Assembly (NCBI GenBank): GCA_940337035.1
Contig: OW679202.1
Span: 17,149,200 to 17,213,199 of the forward strand
Direction of reading: 5' to 3'
Length of the DNA: 64,000 nt
Source: Agriotes lineatus
Lineage: Eukaryota > Arthropoda > Insecta > Coleoptera > Elateridae
Both the position numbers and the translations under genes were made by a program. This document shows positions 37,383 to 49,100 of this stretch, in pieces. Below the pieces are notes generated by a model, which saw nothing but the letters and a program-made list of their open reading frames with translations, was not told where the DNA came from and ran no database searches. The number at the start of each line of letters is the position of its first letter. The first letter of the stretch is position 1.

Positions 37383-37745
37383 GGCTTCATACTTTAACAG
37401 GTGGGCTTTGCCCCGTCCATACTCAGTACTTCGTACCTCGACAAGCGGGGCTTATCCCCGTCCACACTCGGCACTTCGCATTTGGACAAACGGTAACTCA
37501 TTTTTTTAGGTATGTGTGTATCACACGGTTCCCTAGAAAATGGGACTTTGCACCTCGTCACACGGGGCTTTGCCCTGTTCATACGCGGTGTTTTACACCT
37601 CGGCAAACAAGGCTTCGCTCAGTTCATACTCGGTGCTTCGCACCTTGACAACCGGGGCTTTGTCGCGTTCAGACTCGATACTTCACAGCTCTGCAACCGC
37701 GACTTCGCCCGTCCATACTCGGTGATTTGCACCTCGAAAAACAGT
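37383..37745 (+). repeat. 45-bp double-hairpin minisatellite
   Basis: Six or seven degenerate units of about 45 bp are recognisable. Each has GGGGCTTTGCCCC (hairpin 1), about 10 bases including CATACTCG, then GGTGCTTCGCACC (hairpin 2) and CTCGACAAAC. Two units are separated by about 65 bp of other sequence (37,490-37,550). A run of 12 G residues (37,373-37,384) stands at the left edge. The period is a multiple of three, so frames read a 15-residue repeat such as GLCPVHTRCFTPRQT, but there is no gene context. Confidence 0.8.
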
Positions 37746-37967
37746 ACTCAATTTTTTTTTTGAATTTATGGGTGCATTACATCGGTGCTCCGCCAAGCGC
37801 ATCTCGTCAAACGTGGCTTTACTTTACGGGCTTTGAATCGAAGTTTCTCTCCTCGATGCAAAGTGATACCGATCATAGTGGGTCTACAAGACGTTATTGA
37901 TGTATGATTCTACCGAAGGTCCGCTGACTTAAACACCTATGATCTGGCCGGTTGCTAACGGAAAGAT

Positions 37968-38067
37968 NNNNNNNNNNNNNNNNNNNNNNNNNNNNNNNNN
38001 NNNNNNNNNNNNNNNNNNNNNNNNNNNNNNNNNNNNNNNNNNNNNNNNNNNNNNNNNNNNNNNNNNN
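37968..38067. other. assembly gap (100 N)
   Basis: Exactly 100 N, the usual placeholder for a gap of unknown length. A frame running into it on the minus strand is meaningless. Confidence 1.
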
Positions 38068-39368
38068 ATGCAACCTGTATAGCTATCCATATAATAGCCA
38101 GCGCCATCTCAGTGGCAATAGCTGAAACGTTATATGCACAAAGGCATGTAGAGGTCATGGAGTTGTAAATAATTTGCCCAAAAATTCCATTTTCTCAATA
38201 AAGACTGTATAGATTGATTTCAAATTTTAGGTAATTTATGTGGTTAGCCTTCTAGTGGCAATAACAAATTATTATGTTTGTAGGTGATTTTTTTTTTTTT
38301 AATTTTTATGATTTCAGACGATGAGTTACTGTATTAAAACAATCCATTTCGCATTGAAACTTTGTTATTGCCATTATAGGTATTTCTTCATGGCTTTAGT
38401 GTTTCCTCCAAACTTAGATATTCATTTAAATTTAAAATAATGACATTATTAGAAAGGTCTGCTTTTCGCTTACGGCGCCATCTGTTATTAATCGTGTCTG
38501 ACGGCCCCCTCTTAATATGTTGTGTTGTAATATTTGATGTATTTTTATATTTTTGCTCTGGTTAGTTCATTAATGACAAACAATAAAAAATCTTACATAA
38601 CAATCAAAACCATCACAACTATAAAAGCCCAGTTTATACACTTAAAAATACACGCAAGATTTATAATAGTAATGTCCCGATTTCTAAGGCACCGACTGTA
38701 CTTAAAATAGGTAAAAAATTGTTATTACTGAATTTCATTTATATACTTATCACAAGAGCTATTACTTGTAATACCAAAATTAGCATAAAATTGAATCAAG
38801 GATTGAAATTTACTTCAAAATTGCAATAGTCTTACGTTTTCAAATTAAAAATAGAAAGAAAGAAAATTCTTTAATTTTTACGTTTTTCTAATACTTTACG
38901 CGTTTTTTTAACATCCAGTAGATTTGCGGAAAAATTGCGTATAACTAAAATTGTAGGAAATTAAATTTCCCTTTATTTATGTTATTATCAAAATTTCGAT
39001 TGGACTTCCTGTTTGTCAGATATTTATTGATAACAAGTGAATTCAATTAAAATTTGCAATTCTGAGACTTCCGAGGCTCGGTGGCACGTGTTAATATGTT
39101 CGATTGGGCTAAAATTTTTATGGGTTAGTTTTTTTCGCATTGGGACGACTTTAGGGGGTGCGACTAACAAAATTCCCAGGTTGCAAAATTAGAACCACCC
39201 TAATGTCATATATCATGAATCATAGGAAAGATAGCTTGAAACTCCAGTTTCATGACTAAGACCTAGTAGTAGAGATGGTTTATATAACTTCCAAAAAATA
39301 AATTATTTGAATATGGTAGAGTAAAAATTTTTTAAAAGATAAAAAATTAATACCTGAGTATACCTATA
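38068..39368. other. no gene recognised
   Basis: AT-rich. GCGCCATCT occurs at about 38,101 and GGCGCCATCT at about 38,475. TGGCAATAACAAA at about 38,255 has an inverse at about 38,365. These may be remnants of small DNA elements; no borders can be set. Confidence 0.35.
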
Positions 39369-39989
39369 CAGGGTTATTCAAATTAAGTGCGCACCATTGC
39401 TATCTTTGTTATTATTGATTTTACAAAGTAGGTTAAATTAGCAAACTAGTAGTGTTTTCGGTGTTGATTAATATGCAATTAATAAAAAACAATCGAATAA
39501 CTCGTTGGCGACAAAATTTTAAAAAATATTCTTTTTAAAGAAACACCCTGTATATTTTTCAAAAACTTGAAATAAAAATGAATTTGTGATATAAAAGTCT
39601 TAATGCACTATTGTCTTAAAATGAATACTGAAGAAGTTATTGCAAGTTTCGGTTTATAGATAAATACATACATTGTTCTACTGTAAAAATTCATTGCAGG
39701 CTTGTTTTAAGTTTTTAATTGAAATAAATAACACTAATTACTTTCGACAACCAAACGTACGACAAATTGATTTTGACAGTTCTGATGTTTATGTTATTGT
39801 TTTTGTTTTTAGTAGCAGCCTACTATGAATTTTCGTAAGTACGGTGCATTGTTGATATCATCATCATCAGTGACCCATTCCTATGGAATATTGATGCCGC
39901 TCATTAGAGCTTTTCAATCCATTTTCCGAGGTGGATCACTCCTCATCCTTCTTTGGTTCGTTACAGTTTCTGGTGGATCTTCGCTGATT

Positions 39990-42900
39990 TCACCAATTTT
40001 TTCTAACTTTGTCTAGGGCTTTTTGTTTCCAATTTGTCACTTCCATAGTGTGTATATCTTCTATTACTTCATCTCTCCATCTGCTCTTTGGCCTGCCTTT
40101 GGATCTCCCTGCTGATGGTTTCCAATTCGTAATCCTCTTCACTATACTTTCGTCTTCACGTCTTTCTATGTGCCCTAACCAACTAATTCTCGCTGCTTTA
40201 ATTCCTTTCACTATGTCTTCTCCTTTCATTTTTTCCGTCAGTTCGAAATTCATTCTTCCTCTGCATTTACCGGACTCGACACGTATTGGGCCAAAAATTA
40301 CTCGTAGGAATTTTCTTTCTACACTCTTAATTTGTTTTCATCACCTTTTATTAAATTCAATGTCTCACACGTGTATGTTATTGCTGGGTTAATTATTGTT
40401 TTATATATTTAAATTTTAGTTGCTTCACTGATACACTTATTTTTTAGTAAATGTTTGTAACTGTAGTACAGTTTATGTTCTGCCTGTAGTCTGTGTTTAA
40501 TATCTTCTTGTTTATCATTGTTATTGTTAATTTGTACGCCTAAATATTTAAAGGTTTCTACTTCCTCAAATTTATATTTCCCGATTTCAATGGTCCTTCT
40601 TGGCTGGTGTTTCTTTTGACATGTCATATATTTGGTTTTTTCTTCGTTAATATGTAATCCTCTTCACTGCTTCCTCGTCCATTCTTCTTACCAATTCATC
40701 TAGCTTGCTTTTACTACGTGCTATTATAACGTTTCTCTGTTTTCTCGACTATAGCAAAGCCTTTGACTGCGTGAATTGGCTTAAACTCTGGAAAGTGTTA
40801 CTGGACATGGGAACCCCGTTACACCTTGTCATACTACTAAGATAGTTATACGAGAATAGCACAGGAATAGTTAAAGTCGATGGCAATATCTCTAAAACTT
40901 TTAGCATACAACGCGGGGTACGCCAAGGATGCATCCTGTCGCCTTTGTTATTTAACATATATGGTGAATACATAGTTAGGAAGGCCCTGGACGGCTGGGA
41001 AGGTGGTATAGTTATCGGCGGCAAGACAATAAATAACCTCCGCTACGCGGATGACACTACCCTTATCGCGAAAGAGGAACAAGAGATGTCAGAGTTGATT
41101 GAAAGGGTTGAGCAGGAGAGTTTACGATTCGGCCTAAAACTCAACCGTCAAAAAACAAAACTCATGGTAATAGATCGTACCAACAAAGTAGCAACCGCAC
41201 CTAACATTCGTGATGTAGACACTGTAAGTGAAATAGTCTATCTAGGTTCCCATATAAATAATGAAGGCAACTCATCAACAGATATAAAAAGAAGAACAGC
41301 GCTTGCCAAATCGTCTATGACTAAACTAACAAAAATTTGGAAAGACCACCACATTACGAAGGCAACAAAATGCAAGCTAGTCAGAACACTTGTGTTTCCC
41401 ATTGCCATATACGGAGCGGAAGCTTGGACCTTGAGGGCCGCAGACATTAAAAAGTTGGATGCCTTCGAGATGTGGGTGTGGAGAAGACTCCTGAGGATCC
41501 CTTGGACAGCACATAGAACCAATGTTTCCATCCTGGAAGAACTGGGAATTCAGGAAAGGCTGTCAAGTGTAGTAAAGCGACGAATCTTGAAATACTTTGG
41601 ACACGTCACCAGAAGGAAGGACGACAACTTAGAAAAACTGGTTGTTCAGGGGAAGCTAGAAGGGAAACGACCTCGAGGACGCTCTCCAAGACGATGGATA
41701 GACCAAGTCAAGCAATTCACCGGCACACCGTTTCAAGAAAACATCAGGCACGCCTCAGACAGGGACAAATGGAGGAACATTGCCCAAACCACAGCGTAAT
41801 AGAAACCATGAGATCACGACACTTCAGCCATGAAGTATACGACTAGAGAGAGAGAGAGATTATAACCAAATCGTCTGCGTATGCTATGATTTGTGCTTCG
41901 TTTGTTATAATATTTCCTATATGTCCAATGTTTCTTATTATGCTTTCCAAAGTTAAATTAAAAAGAGTAGCTGATAGTGCATCCCCTTGTTTAACGCCTA
42001 AGTTTACATGAAAGTATTCGGAGTTTCCAACATTAGTTCTAATGCTGATCTGTGTTTGATCTAATGTCATTTGAATTAAACTAATTATCTTACTTGGGAT
42101 TCCCAGCTTCTGCATATCTTTGAAAAGCACTCCTCTTTTAATACTGTCAAAGGCATTCCTAAAATCGACAAATAATATGTGGAGGCTTATATTGAATTCG
42201 TACCCTTTTTGATCATTTGCTTCATAATGTGAATCGCATCTGTCGTTCCTTTTCCTTTGCGGAATCCAAATTGGTAGTCTTCAATTTCGTTTTCAGCATA
42301 TTCTTTTAATCGTGCTTGTAGGAGTGTGGACAAAATCTTATATGTTGAATTTAAAAGGGTTATTCCTCGTAGTTACAACATTTTTCGAGGTCTCCTTTTT
42401 TATGTAATACTGTTACTACTCCCTTATTCTATTCTTCTGGCTTTGATTTTCCTTCCAGATGTTTCTAATGATTGAATGTATTGTGATATGTAGGTGTTCT
42501 CCCCCGTATTTTATAAGTTCTCCATTGATACCATCGCAACCGGGTGACTTCCATTTTTAATTTTTGTTATAATTTCTTTTATTTCTTCTGGAGTAGGTTC
42601 TGTTATTTCTTCATCTTCTACTTCTTTGAGTTTATATTGCATTGCCCCGTTATTGTCTTTCAGTAAATTTTTAAAATATTTTTGCCATACTTCTTTTATT
42701 TCGTGTTCTTCATAAAATACTGTTCCATTTTCATCTTTTATACCTCTTGGTTTGATACTATTTTTGTGTTTATTCTTCCTGATTTGTTGATAAAAAAATT
42801 GTATGTTGTTTGTTCTGTTTTCTTGTATTTCATCCATTTTCCTGTTCAACCATTCTTCTTTCTTGTCTTTGCATAGTTTAGTTGCTTCGTTCCTTTTTGT

Positions 42901-43992
42901 TTTGTATACCTTCTTATCTTCTTCTTCACCTGTGTGTAACCATTTTATTCTTGCATTTCTCTTGCCTCTCGTTGCTTCTTCACAATCTTGGTCATACCAT
43001 TCTTGAGAAAATTTCTGCTTCTATACCCTATTTCTGCTTCTGCTGCTTTTATTGTATTTTCTTTAGTATGTATCTACATTTCGTTAACATTTCCTGGCAG
43101 TGTTTGGGGTAGAGCTTTACTTATTTTTTCATGATATTGTCTTCGTGTGTCTTCATCGTATAGCTTCGGTATCATCCATTTTTTCTGCTCCATCCTTTTT
43201 GTTTTGTTTTGTTTCCTGATTCAAACTAGTTCATCTGAAAGATCTTACATCATTTACATATGCTGCATCTTCTCTGGAGATTAACACACGATCTATTTGA
43301 TTCCCTCTGTTTGTACCTGGGATTAGCCATGTCATCTTATGAATTGGTTTGTGTTTGAACTTCGTACTACTAATTACTGAGTTTGCTGCTGCTGCAAAAT
43401 TGCACAACCTCTCCTCATTGTTATTTGTATTGTCATGTAACGTGTCTCTTCGTGCTACCGATCTATAACATGTTTCTTGACCAATTTTGGCGTTAAAATC
43501 TCCTAAAAATATCAAAATATCATGTTTGTTTATTTTTTCATACACCTCTTCTAGCTGATTATAAAATTGTTCCTTTTCTTTTTCATCTGCTACTTCTGTT
43601 GGTGCATAGCAGTTTATAATTGTTAAATTTGCTGTTTTTGATTTTATTTGTAAATATGATACTCTTCCATTCATTGCTTTAAAGTTTAATATTTCATCTT
43701 TTATAAGTCCATTAACTATAAATCCAGTACCATTGCTTCCTTGTTTATTGTTTATCATCAGATAATCTTTCTTTTTTATTTCTCCTGCTCCTTCCCATCT
43801 AATTTCTTGCACTGCTGCAACATCAATTTCATACCTTTTCAATTCATTTACTAATTTCTCTTGTTTTTCCTGGTGCTGGGTATTTACATTCCATGTTCCT
43901 AGTTTAAATGTTCTCTTTTGTTTTTTGATTTTTATTCTTCTTTTATTATTTAATTTGATTTCATTATCCGTTATCATAGCCAAGGTCATCAT
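39990..43992 (-). pseudogene. ORF2 (endonuclease-RT) of the 39.9-45.4 kb LINE
   Basis: The endonuclease frame (43,992-43,231) has FKLGTWNVN, VQEIRWEG, INCYAPT and FLGDFNAKIG, then IDRVLIS, the expected order of AP-endonuclease motifs. A frame change follows. The RT part appears at 42,849-42,511 and, after frameshifts and gaps near 42,130-42,510, at 42,130-41,859 with LGVKQGDALSATLFN and IIAYADDLVII. The nested LINE lands just after YADDLVII. The C-terminal parts lie at 40,627-40,409 (FEEVETFKYLGVQIN) and 40,253-39,990 (SWLGHIERREDESIVKR, RSKGRPKSRWRDE). Catalytic residues are intact, but the protein is broken. Confidence 0.8.
40731..41858 (+). mobile_element. nested 5'-truncated LINE with intact RT C-terminal frame
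   Basis: Starts within the RT palm (YSKAFDCVNW, about 40,750) and has one stop near 40,845. It is then open at 40,945-41,799 (285 codons): LRYADDTTLIAKEEQEM, VYLGSHINNEGNSSTDIKRR, PIAIYGAEAWTLRAAD, KRRILKYFGHVTRRKDDNLE and RPRGRSPRRWIDQV. It ends in a GA-rich tail (41,845-41,858). It is flanked by ATTATAAC at 40,723-40,730 and 41,859-41,866. It is less decayed than its host and opposite in orientation. Confidence 0.85.
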
Positions 43993-44012
43993 CTGTGAGG
44001 GTAATTGTGTTT

Positions 44013-44876
44013 TTAAATGTAGTTTTTTGCATCCGGGTTCAATTTTTCCTTAAATTTCAATTTCGACTCAGTCATATCCCATTCGTACACATTTCCATCA
44101 ATAGTTATTTTCTGGTATCCTATTTTTACTCTACTTCCAGCGTTCACTTCTTCTTTTGCGTAGTTTCTTATTTTTCTCTCTATTTCCATCTCTTTGCTGG
44201 TTAGATTATTTTCAATATATATTCTTTTACCTTGGAGTCTATTTTTATTCATCATTATTTCCTTCTTTTGTTCCCACGTTGACACCTTGGCTACTATTGC
44301 CTGTTTTCCCTCATTTTTTCCTATTTTGTATGCTTCTGTAATGGTTGTATTAATGCCGAGTTCGTTTTTTATCATATTTTCTACGTTTCCTCTTGTGCCC
44401 CACTTTTCCTTAGTTTGTAGGCCTTTAATTATTATATTTTGTCTCTTCTTTTGCTTTTCTTGCACTTCCACTATCTTTTCTAAAACTGAAATTCTTACTT
44501 TCATTTCTTGTCTTTCTCTATTGCATTCTTCTTCTTTTCGTTTTAATTCTTCTTGCACTTCGTTTATTTTATCTTGATTGCTTTTAAAACCATCTCTCAT
44601 TTCTCTTCTTAAATTTATTCCCAAATCTTCTATTGCTTTGAGTATGTTATCCATATCTGTAGCTACTCCTTCTTTTTGTTTAGCTTTTTCTACCTTTGAG
44701 TTTTTCTCTGGTGTTTTGCTTATCTTTCTGCTCTTTTGGAAGAATTTTATTGATTCTTCTGAATTTTCTGTCTCTTGAATCTCGTTTCTTTTCCTTGTAA
44801 TATTTTCTAAATCTCTTTCGTTACTTATTGATGACGCTCTATCTCTTATTTTATTCTTGAATTTATTTGCGTTCAT
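44013..44876 (-). CDS. LINE ORF1 protein, intact frame
   Basis: A 287-codon frame from 44,876. The N-terminal third is charged and low in complexity (ITRKRNEIQETENSEESIKF). Residues about 95-150 are rich in E, K, R and Q with a heptad look (EVQEELKRKEEECNRERQEM), consistent with a coiled coil for trimerisation. The C-terminal half (IIIKGLQTKEKWG, ITEAYKIGKNEGKQAIVAK, RKIRNYAKEEVNAGSRVKIG) resembles the RRM plus C-terminal domain arrangement of L1-type ORF1 proteins. ORF2 starts 20 bases after its stop. The frame is complete although ORF2 is broken. The start at 44,876 is the first ATG. Confidence 0.7.
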   Translation of the reverse strand: MNANKFKNKIRDRASSISNERDLENITRKRNEIQETENSEESIKFFQKSRKISKTPEKNSKVEKAKQKEGVATDMDNILKAIEDLGINLRREMRDGFKSNQDKINEVQEELKRKEEECNRERQEMKVRISVLEKIVEVQEKQKKRQNIIIKGLQTKEKWGTRGNVENMIKNELGINTTITEAYKIGKNEGKQAIVAKVSTWEQKKEIMMNKNRLQGKRIYIENNLTSKEMEIERKIRNYAKEEVNAGSRVKIGYQKITIDGNVYEWDMTESKLKFKEKLNPDAKNYI

Positions 44877-45822
44877 TGGTTTATTATGAAACTAAAAAAC
44901 AGCTGACGGGTCACGTATGGCTTGTTTATCCGCTGAAAGTTTTGTCCTGTTTTAGAGCGTTCCACACGTGCGAAAAAGACACCGTACTGTTATCGCAGCA
45001 ACAATTTAGCTCTCAAATTTTGATGCAAGTTTAATCCTGTGCACTGTATTTTTATTTTATTGGCGTATTGAATGCAACCGATTTGAGCCGTCCGCATTTA
45101 TTCCGCTTTAGGTTCAGTGCGCCGCTAAAATGCACAGATCGCGGGCGCCCAAAATGCACCAATCGCGATCGCGTATATTCTGCTCGTGTCGCGAGCGCTG
45201 GCAGAATTTGCGCTACTTTCGTCTTTATTGTCACGGACACTTCCAGTCATTGACCGTTCAGAACTCGCGGGTTTATTCTTTACAATCGCCAACATTTTCA
45301 CAACCGTACATTTCACTCAGTTTTATCCGTTCACACGCTTCTCGCTTTTTAAATTTCTCTTGAACTTTTTGAAATCACTATATTTTCACTACCTGATCAA
45401 CTGTGTTTACTGCCTAACCTTGACCCACTCAGAATATTGTTGATATGTAAATTAAAATCTCCTCTAACTTCTTTAATATTCATTTTAAGACAATAGTGTA
45501 TTAAGACTTTTATATCACAAATTAATTTTTATTTCAAGTTTTTGAAACTAAAAGATTTTAATTTTGTCGCAAACTCGTTATTCGATTGTTTTTTTATTAA
45601 TTGCATATTAATCAGTGCCAAAAACACTACTAGTTTGCTAATTTAACCTACTTTGTAAAATTAATAATAACAGATAGCAATGGTGCGCACTTATTTGAAT
45701 CACCCTGTATATGTTATCTATTTTGTAAATAACTGAATACATTTAAATATAGAAAAAATAGTTTCATACACACCACTCCATTTTTTAAAAGGAGACTAAG
45801 TGACTGCTGTTATTGCGTTTAG

Positions 45823-46110
45823 GGGCCTGCTCACAAGAAGCTATTTACCGTTACATTGAAGTTGGGTAACGAGGAGTACGAAGCAGAGGGTGCAAGTATT
45901 AAAAAAGCACAACACTCTGCAGCTGCCATGGCCCTGCAGCAGACCGAGTTCAAACATCCACCTCCAAAGACAAATCGAAACAATAGATCTGGTTTGAGAA
46001 ACGGATCGGGAATGGTAACACCAACTGTGGAGTTGAATGCCCTTGCCATGAAACGTGGAGAGAGAACAGTTTATGTACTCGAAAATGGCGCTCCTGCTCC
46101 ACAGGCCCAA
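45823..46110 (+). CDS. stau: stau coding exon 1 of those visible
   Basis: The acceptor AG is at 45,821-45,822 and the donor GT at 46,111; 96 codons, phase 0 at both ends. It opens GPAHKKLFTVTLKLGNEEYE, which is the middle of dsRBD1, so a preceding exon must supply strand 1 and helix 1. It continues to the helix-2 motif SIKKAQHSAAAMAL and FKHPPPK. It then starts dsRBD2 with TVELNALAMKRGERTVYVL and ends PAPQAQ, exactly where insect dsRBD2 is split by its proline-rich loop. An ATG-less frame and the clean AG show that this is an internal exon, not a start. Confidence 0.93.
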
Positions 46111-49100
46111 GTAAGTTCAATATATTATGAAATTTTGATTAATCTCAGTGTCTTTAAAAATGTTCATCGATATAAAGGTTTTCAATTGACTATACCATTA
46201 ACAGTTAGGAACACCCCCTAATCAAACATAGTTCCGTTCCAACTGTCTAAAGTATATTTAAATTAAAAAAATTTAAAATATTCTAGAAATCACTTAATTT
46301 ACCTCTGCTGTCTTTGCATTCAAAGTATAAGCCTAGAATCATATCATAACAATATTTTGAGGAATTTTAGCAGTGGCTATGGATAAAAAATTAATTTAAG
46401 TACATATTAAGGTGACGATTCATATCATTTGACTCACTGAGCTGCTGCCACTCAACAACCATCAACGAAGATAATGCGCTGCTGCCCCATCATAAATTTC
46501 AATTTCGCCCTTATTTGACACAGTGTGTACATTTACCGACATTTTGTACTTTGAAGTGGCTAGTAAAACGCAATAAGTGGGGTTATGTAAGCAAATGTTG
46601 ATTTATTTTGTGATTTGAAAATGTGGATATCTTCAAATAGTTCTGATTCAGAAAGTGAAGAAGTGTTAACAGATTCAGTACCCACAGAACAAAAAACCGT
46701 GATGCTTACCTCACTCTTGCGCATTGCTATCCAGTGGTGTCCACCGTCCACCAAAATCTGAGCAGGTTGGAAATTTCAAACTGGTTGGTGGCCGTTAGTG
46801 GTTAGTGGTTGCTCAATGGGAATGTGGTCTTAGTTGTTACTGATATTACCATTGTGTAACATCACCTTTAGTTTTCAAAACCTTTTCAACATAGTGTTTA
46901 CTAAATTTTGGCAGTCTTCTGGAATAAACAAATTCCAAATTTTAAAGAATCTACTTTTCAACTCAACAGCAGTCCTAGCAACTCCAGCTCACTACTTTTC
47001 TTTGTTAAAATGAAACTTCTAGATATTGGATGTTCAATATAACACTAGCTTTTGACTTTTCTGACGATATGGAATATAGAATCGTCTTGTTAGAAAATAT
47101 TGCAGTTTATTTCTCACTTTAAAGTATCTGTAAATGATAACAGAATGTTTTTAAAAATATTTATATACTGAGCAGCATTAACAATGCTTTTTATGAAGTG
47201 CAGTTTTCCAAAGCCGGGACCAGACAAACAAATCACTTTGACTACATGGAATTTTGTACATTTTGGCATAAGCAGTAAAGTGGATTAGCCAAACATGTTT
47301 CAGAAAAGTTTACACCATAAGAGAAAATGTAATTGGTGACAACCAGTGCAGTTTCGAAAAGGAATATCCATGATTGATCGCATTTTTGTTGAAGCAATAT
47401 AATATTACTATATCAGTTTTTTTTTAATTTTAAACAGGAATAAATTATTCAAGATGTCGATAAATACAAATCGAAGTATTTACAATCGGAGTCAGCAAAC
47501 GTATGCGAATGATGTCAATCTAGGCTTAAAACATAGAAAGGCTAGTAGAGGATTTATTGAGCTGGAGAAAAAAGCCTGAAGCACTGATCTAATTATTATT
47601 AACGATAAAATACAAAATGTATGATAGGCACTGGAAAAGAACAAAGGTCCATTAATGTGAAGAAATTCGAAGTACACCACCATAATTTTGTCCGAGTTAC
47701 TGAATTCAAATACAGTCAGATCTCGCCCCTCACAGCTTTGCGGTTCACGGATATTCGCTTTGCTGTTCGCAGATGGAATTGCCAACATTAACTGTTTCAA
47801 CTTTCACACACTAACGGCCGGTCTTATGAAGACCACTAATCTGACGTTAATTTTAATTCGCTGTTAAAATAATCAAAAGCACATAAAAATGTGTTTACTA
47901 ATGAATAATATGTCATAAACGCCAACGTTTTGATGAGCTTTTGTTTATTTTAACAGCAATTTAAAGTTAACGTCAGATTAGTGACCTTCATAAGACCGGC
48001 CGGCCGTAAGTAAATAAAGCAGACGTATGCGGTTTATGTCAACACCTAAATAACATTATTTATCACGAACTTGTAAACACACTTATCGAGCCTATTCCTT
48101 TGAATCTCTTATTACTAAATCGGACCTGAAATAAATTGTAAAATTATAACTTGAATAAACAAATTGACATTCGAGCTCTAGATTCAAGTGGCAGACTTCT
48201 GTTACGTATGGAATTTTAGTTTGTATGCGCACGTTTATGTATTTTTGTTTTTTTTTGAGGTTGCATAGTATAAATAAATTTAGTTTTGCACTTCGCGGCA
48301 TTCTTCTGGAACGTAACCCCCGCGAACGGCGAGGTCTGACTGTATCTTGGATTCAACATAAATGAAAGGAATGGAAACGGACGGGATATTAAAATCCAAT
48401 TGGCAGTTGCACACAGATGTTACCATATCTTTCAGAAGCTGCTAAAATCATCGCAAATCTCTGGAAAACTAAATTACAACTATATTGAACTGTTGCTCAC
48501 CTAGTCATCGTGTATGAAGCAGAAACATGCCAATGCCAATAAAAATTTCTCAACATCTGGGAAAGGAAAGTTATATGAAAAAGCTAAGGACCAGTACAAA
48601 AAGCAAAAGAATAATGAATAAGAAATAACACTGAACTAACTGAATCAGCTATAATAATTACCGGACTTAATCACTTAAGTAAAGTGATTAGACTTAAGAT
48701 GGCTAGAATATATGGAAAAGATGCCTGCTGACCGAACAAGGAAAAAGCCATATGGAGGCAGGCCTGAGGGAAGAAGGAAAATTAGAAGACTCAGTAAAAG
48801 ATGATTAAAAGAATAGCTGTGAATAGAGATCGGAAACAAAGTTACTTCACATTTTTTGCTTAGAATTAGTGATGGGTATAACCGAATAATTTTCATAACC
48901 GCATTATTTGCATTCGAATGATATTAATAACCGAATGATTATTTGAATAATCATTCGAATAAATTTTGGCTCTCGTTTCGATCGTTTTTCGTTACATCAA
49001 GTCACTCAAGTTAGGCGGTTCAGCGTCATCTGCATCGGCATCGTAACTTGCAGAACAGTTTATGTTTATCGATCGGCCAGGTTAAAGACGACCGCCTTTT

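Larger units (their letters stand above)
39859..45435 (-). mobile_element. near full-length APE-type LINE, interrupted
   Basis: The 5' end lies at the right (45,435) with a GC-rich leader of about 550 bp (45,060-45,300 contains ATCGCG-rich words). ORF1 is at 44,876-44,013 and ORF2 starts at 43,992. The 3' end is a GAT trinucleotide tail at 39,859-39,870. The 11-bp duplication ATTGTTGATAT flanks it exactly. Without the nested LINE (40,731-41,858) it is about 4.4 kb. Complete 5' structure plus a precise duplication argue for a relatively late, full-length insertion, although ORF2 is now broken by several frameshifts. Confidence 0.85.
39369..45707. mobile_element. Tc1-type MITE split by a LINE
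   Basis: The left end CAGGGTTATTCAAATTAAGT (39,369) and the inverse of the right end, CAGGGTGATTCAAATAAGTG (to 45,707), each lie beside TA. The inverted similarity continues for about 250 bp (shared AGTAGGTTAAATTAGCAAAC, CTTGAAATAAAAAT and AAAAGTCTTAAT). The left arm has an extra block of about 35 bp around 39,535-39,556. The MITE itself is about 751 bp: 39,369-39,858 plus 45,447-45,707. It is interrupted by the LINE at 39,859-45,435, which is flanked by two copies of ATTGTTGATAT (39,848-39,858 and 45,436-45,446). Confidence 0.85.
47290..48850 (+). mobile_element. LINE RT relic carrying nested MITEs
   Basis: RT blocks in order on the + strand: NVIGDNQCSFEK (about 47,325), TYANDVNLGLKHRKA (about 47,499, catalytic YADD changed to YAND), FIELEKKA, YMIGTGKEQRSIN and, at 47,700, the beginning of EFKYLG. 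The protein is cut there by the Tigger-type MITE and continues at 48,345 with LGFNINERNG, GRDIKIQLAVAHRCYHIFQK and, at 48,697-48,800, LRWLEYMEKMPADRTRKKPY and GGRPEGRRK. The last part is the C-terminal 'GH.ERM.E.R' region of many insect LINEs. Multiple breaks show an old copy. Confidence 0.65.
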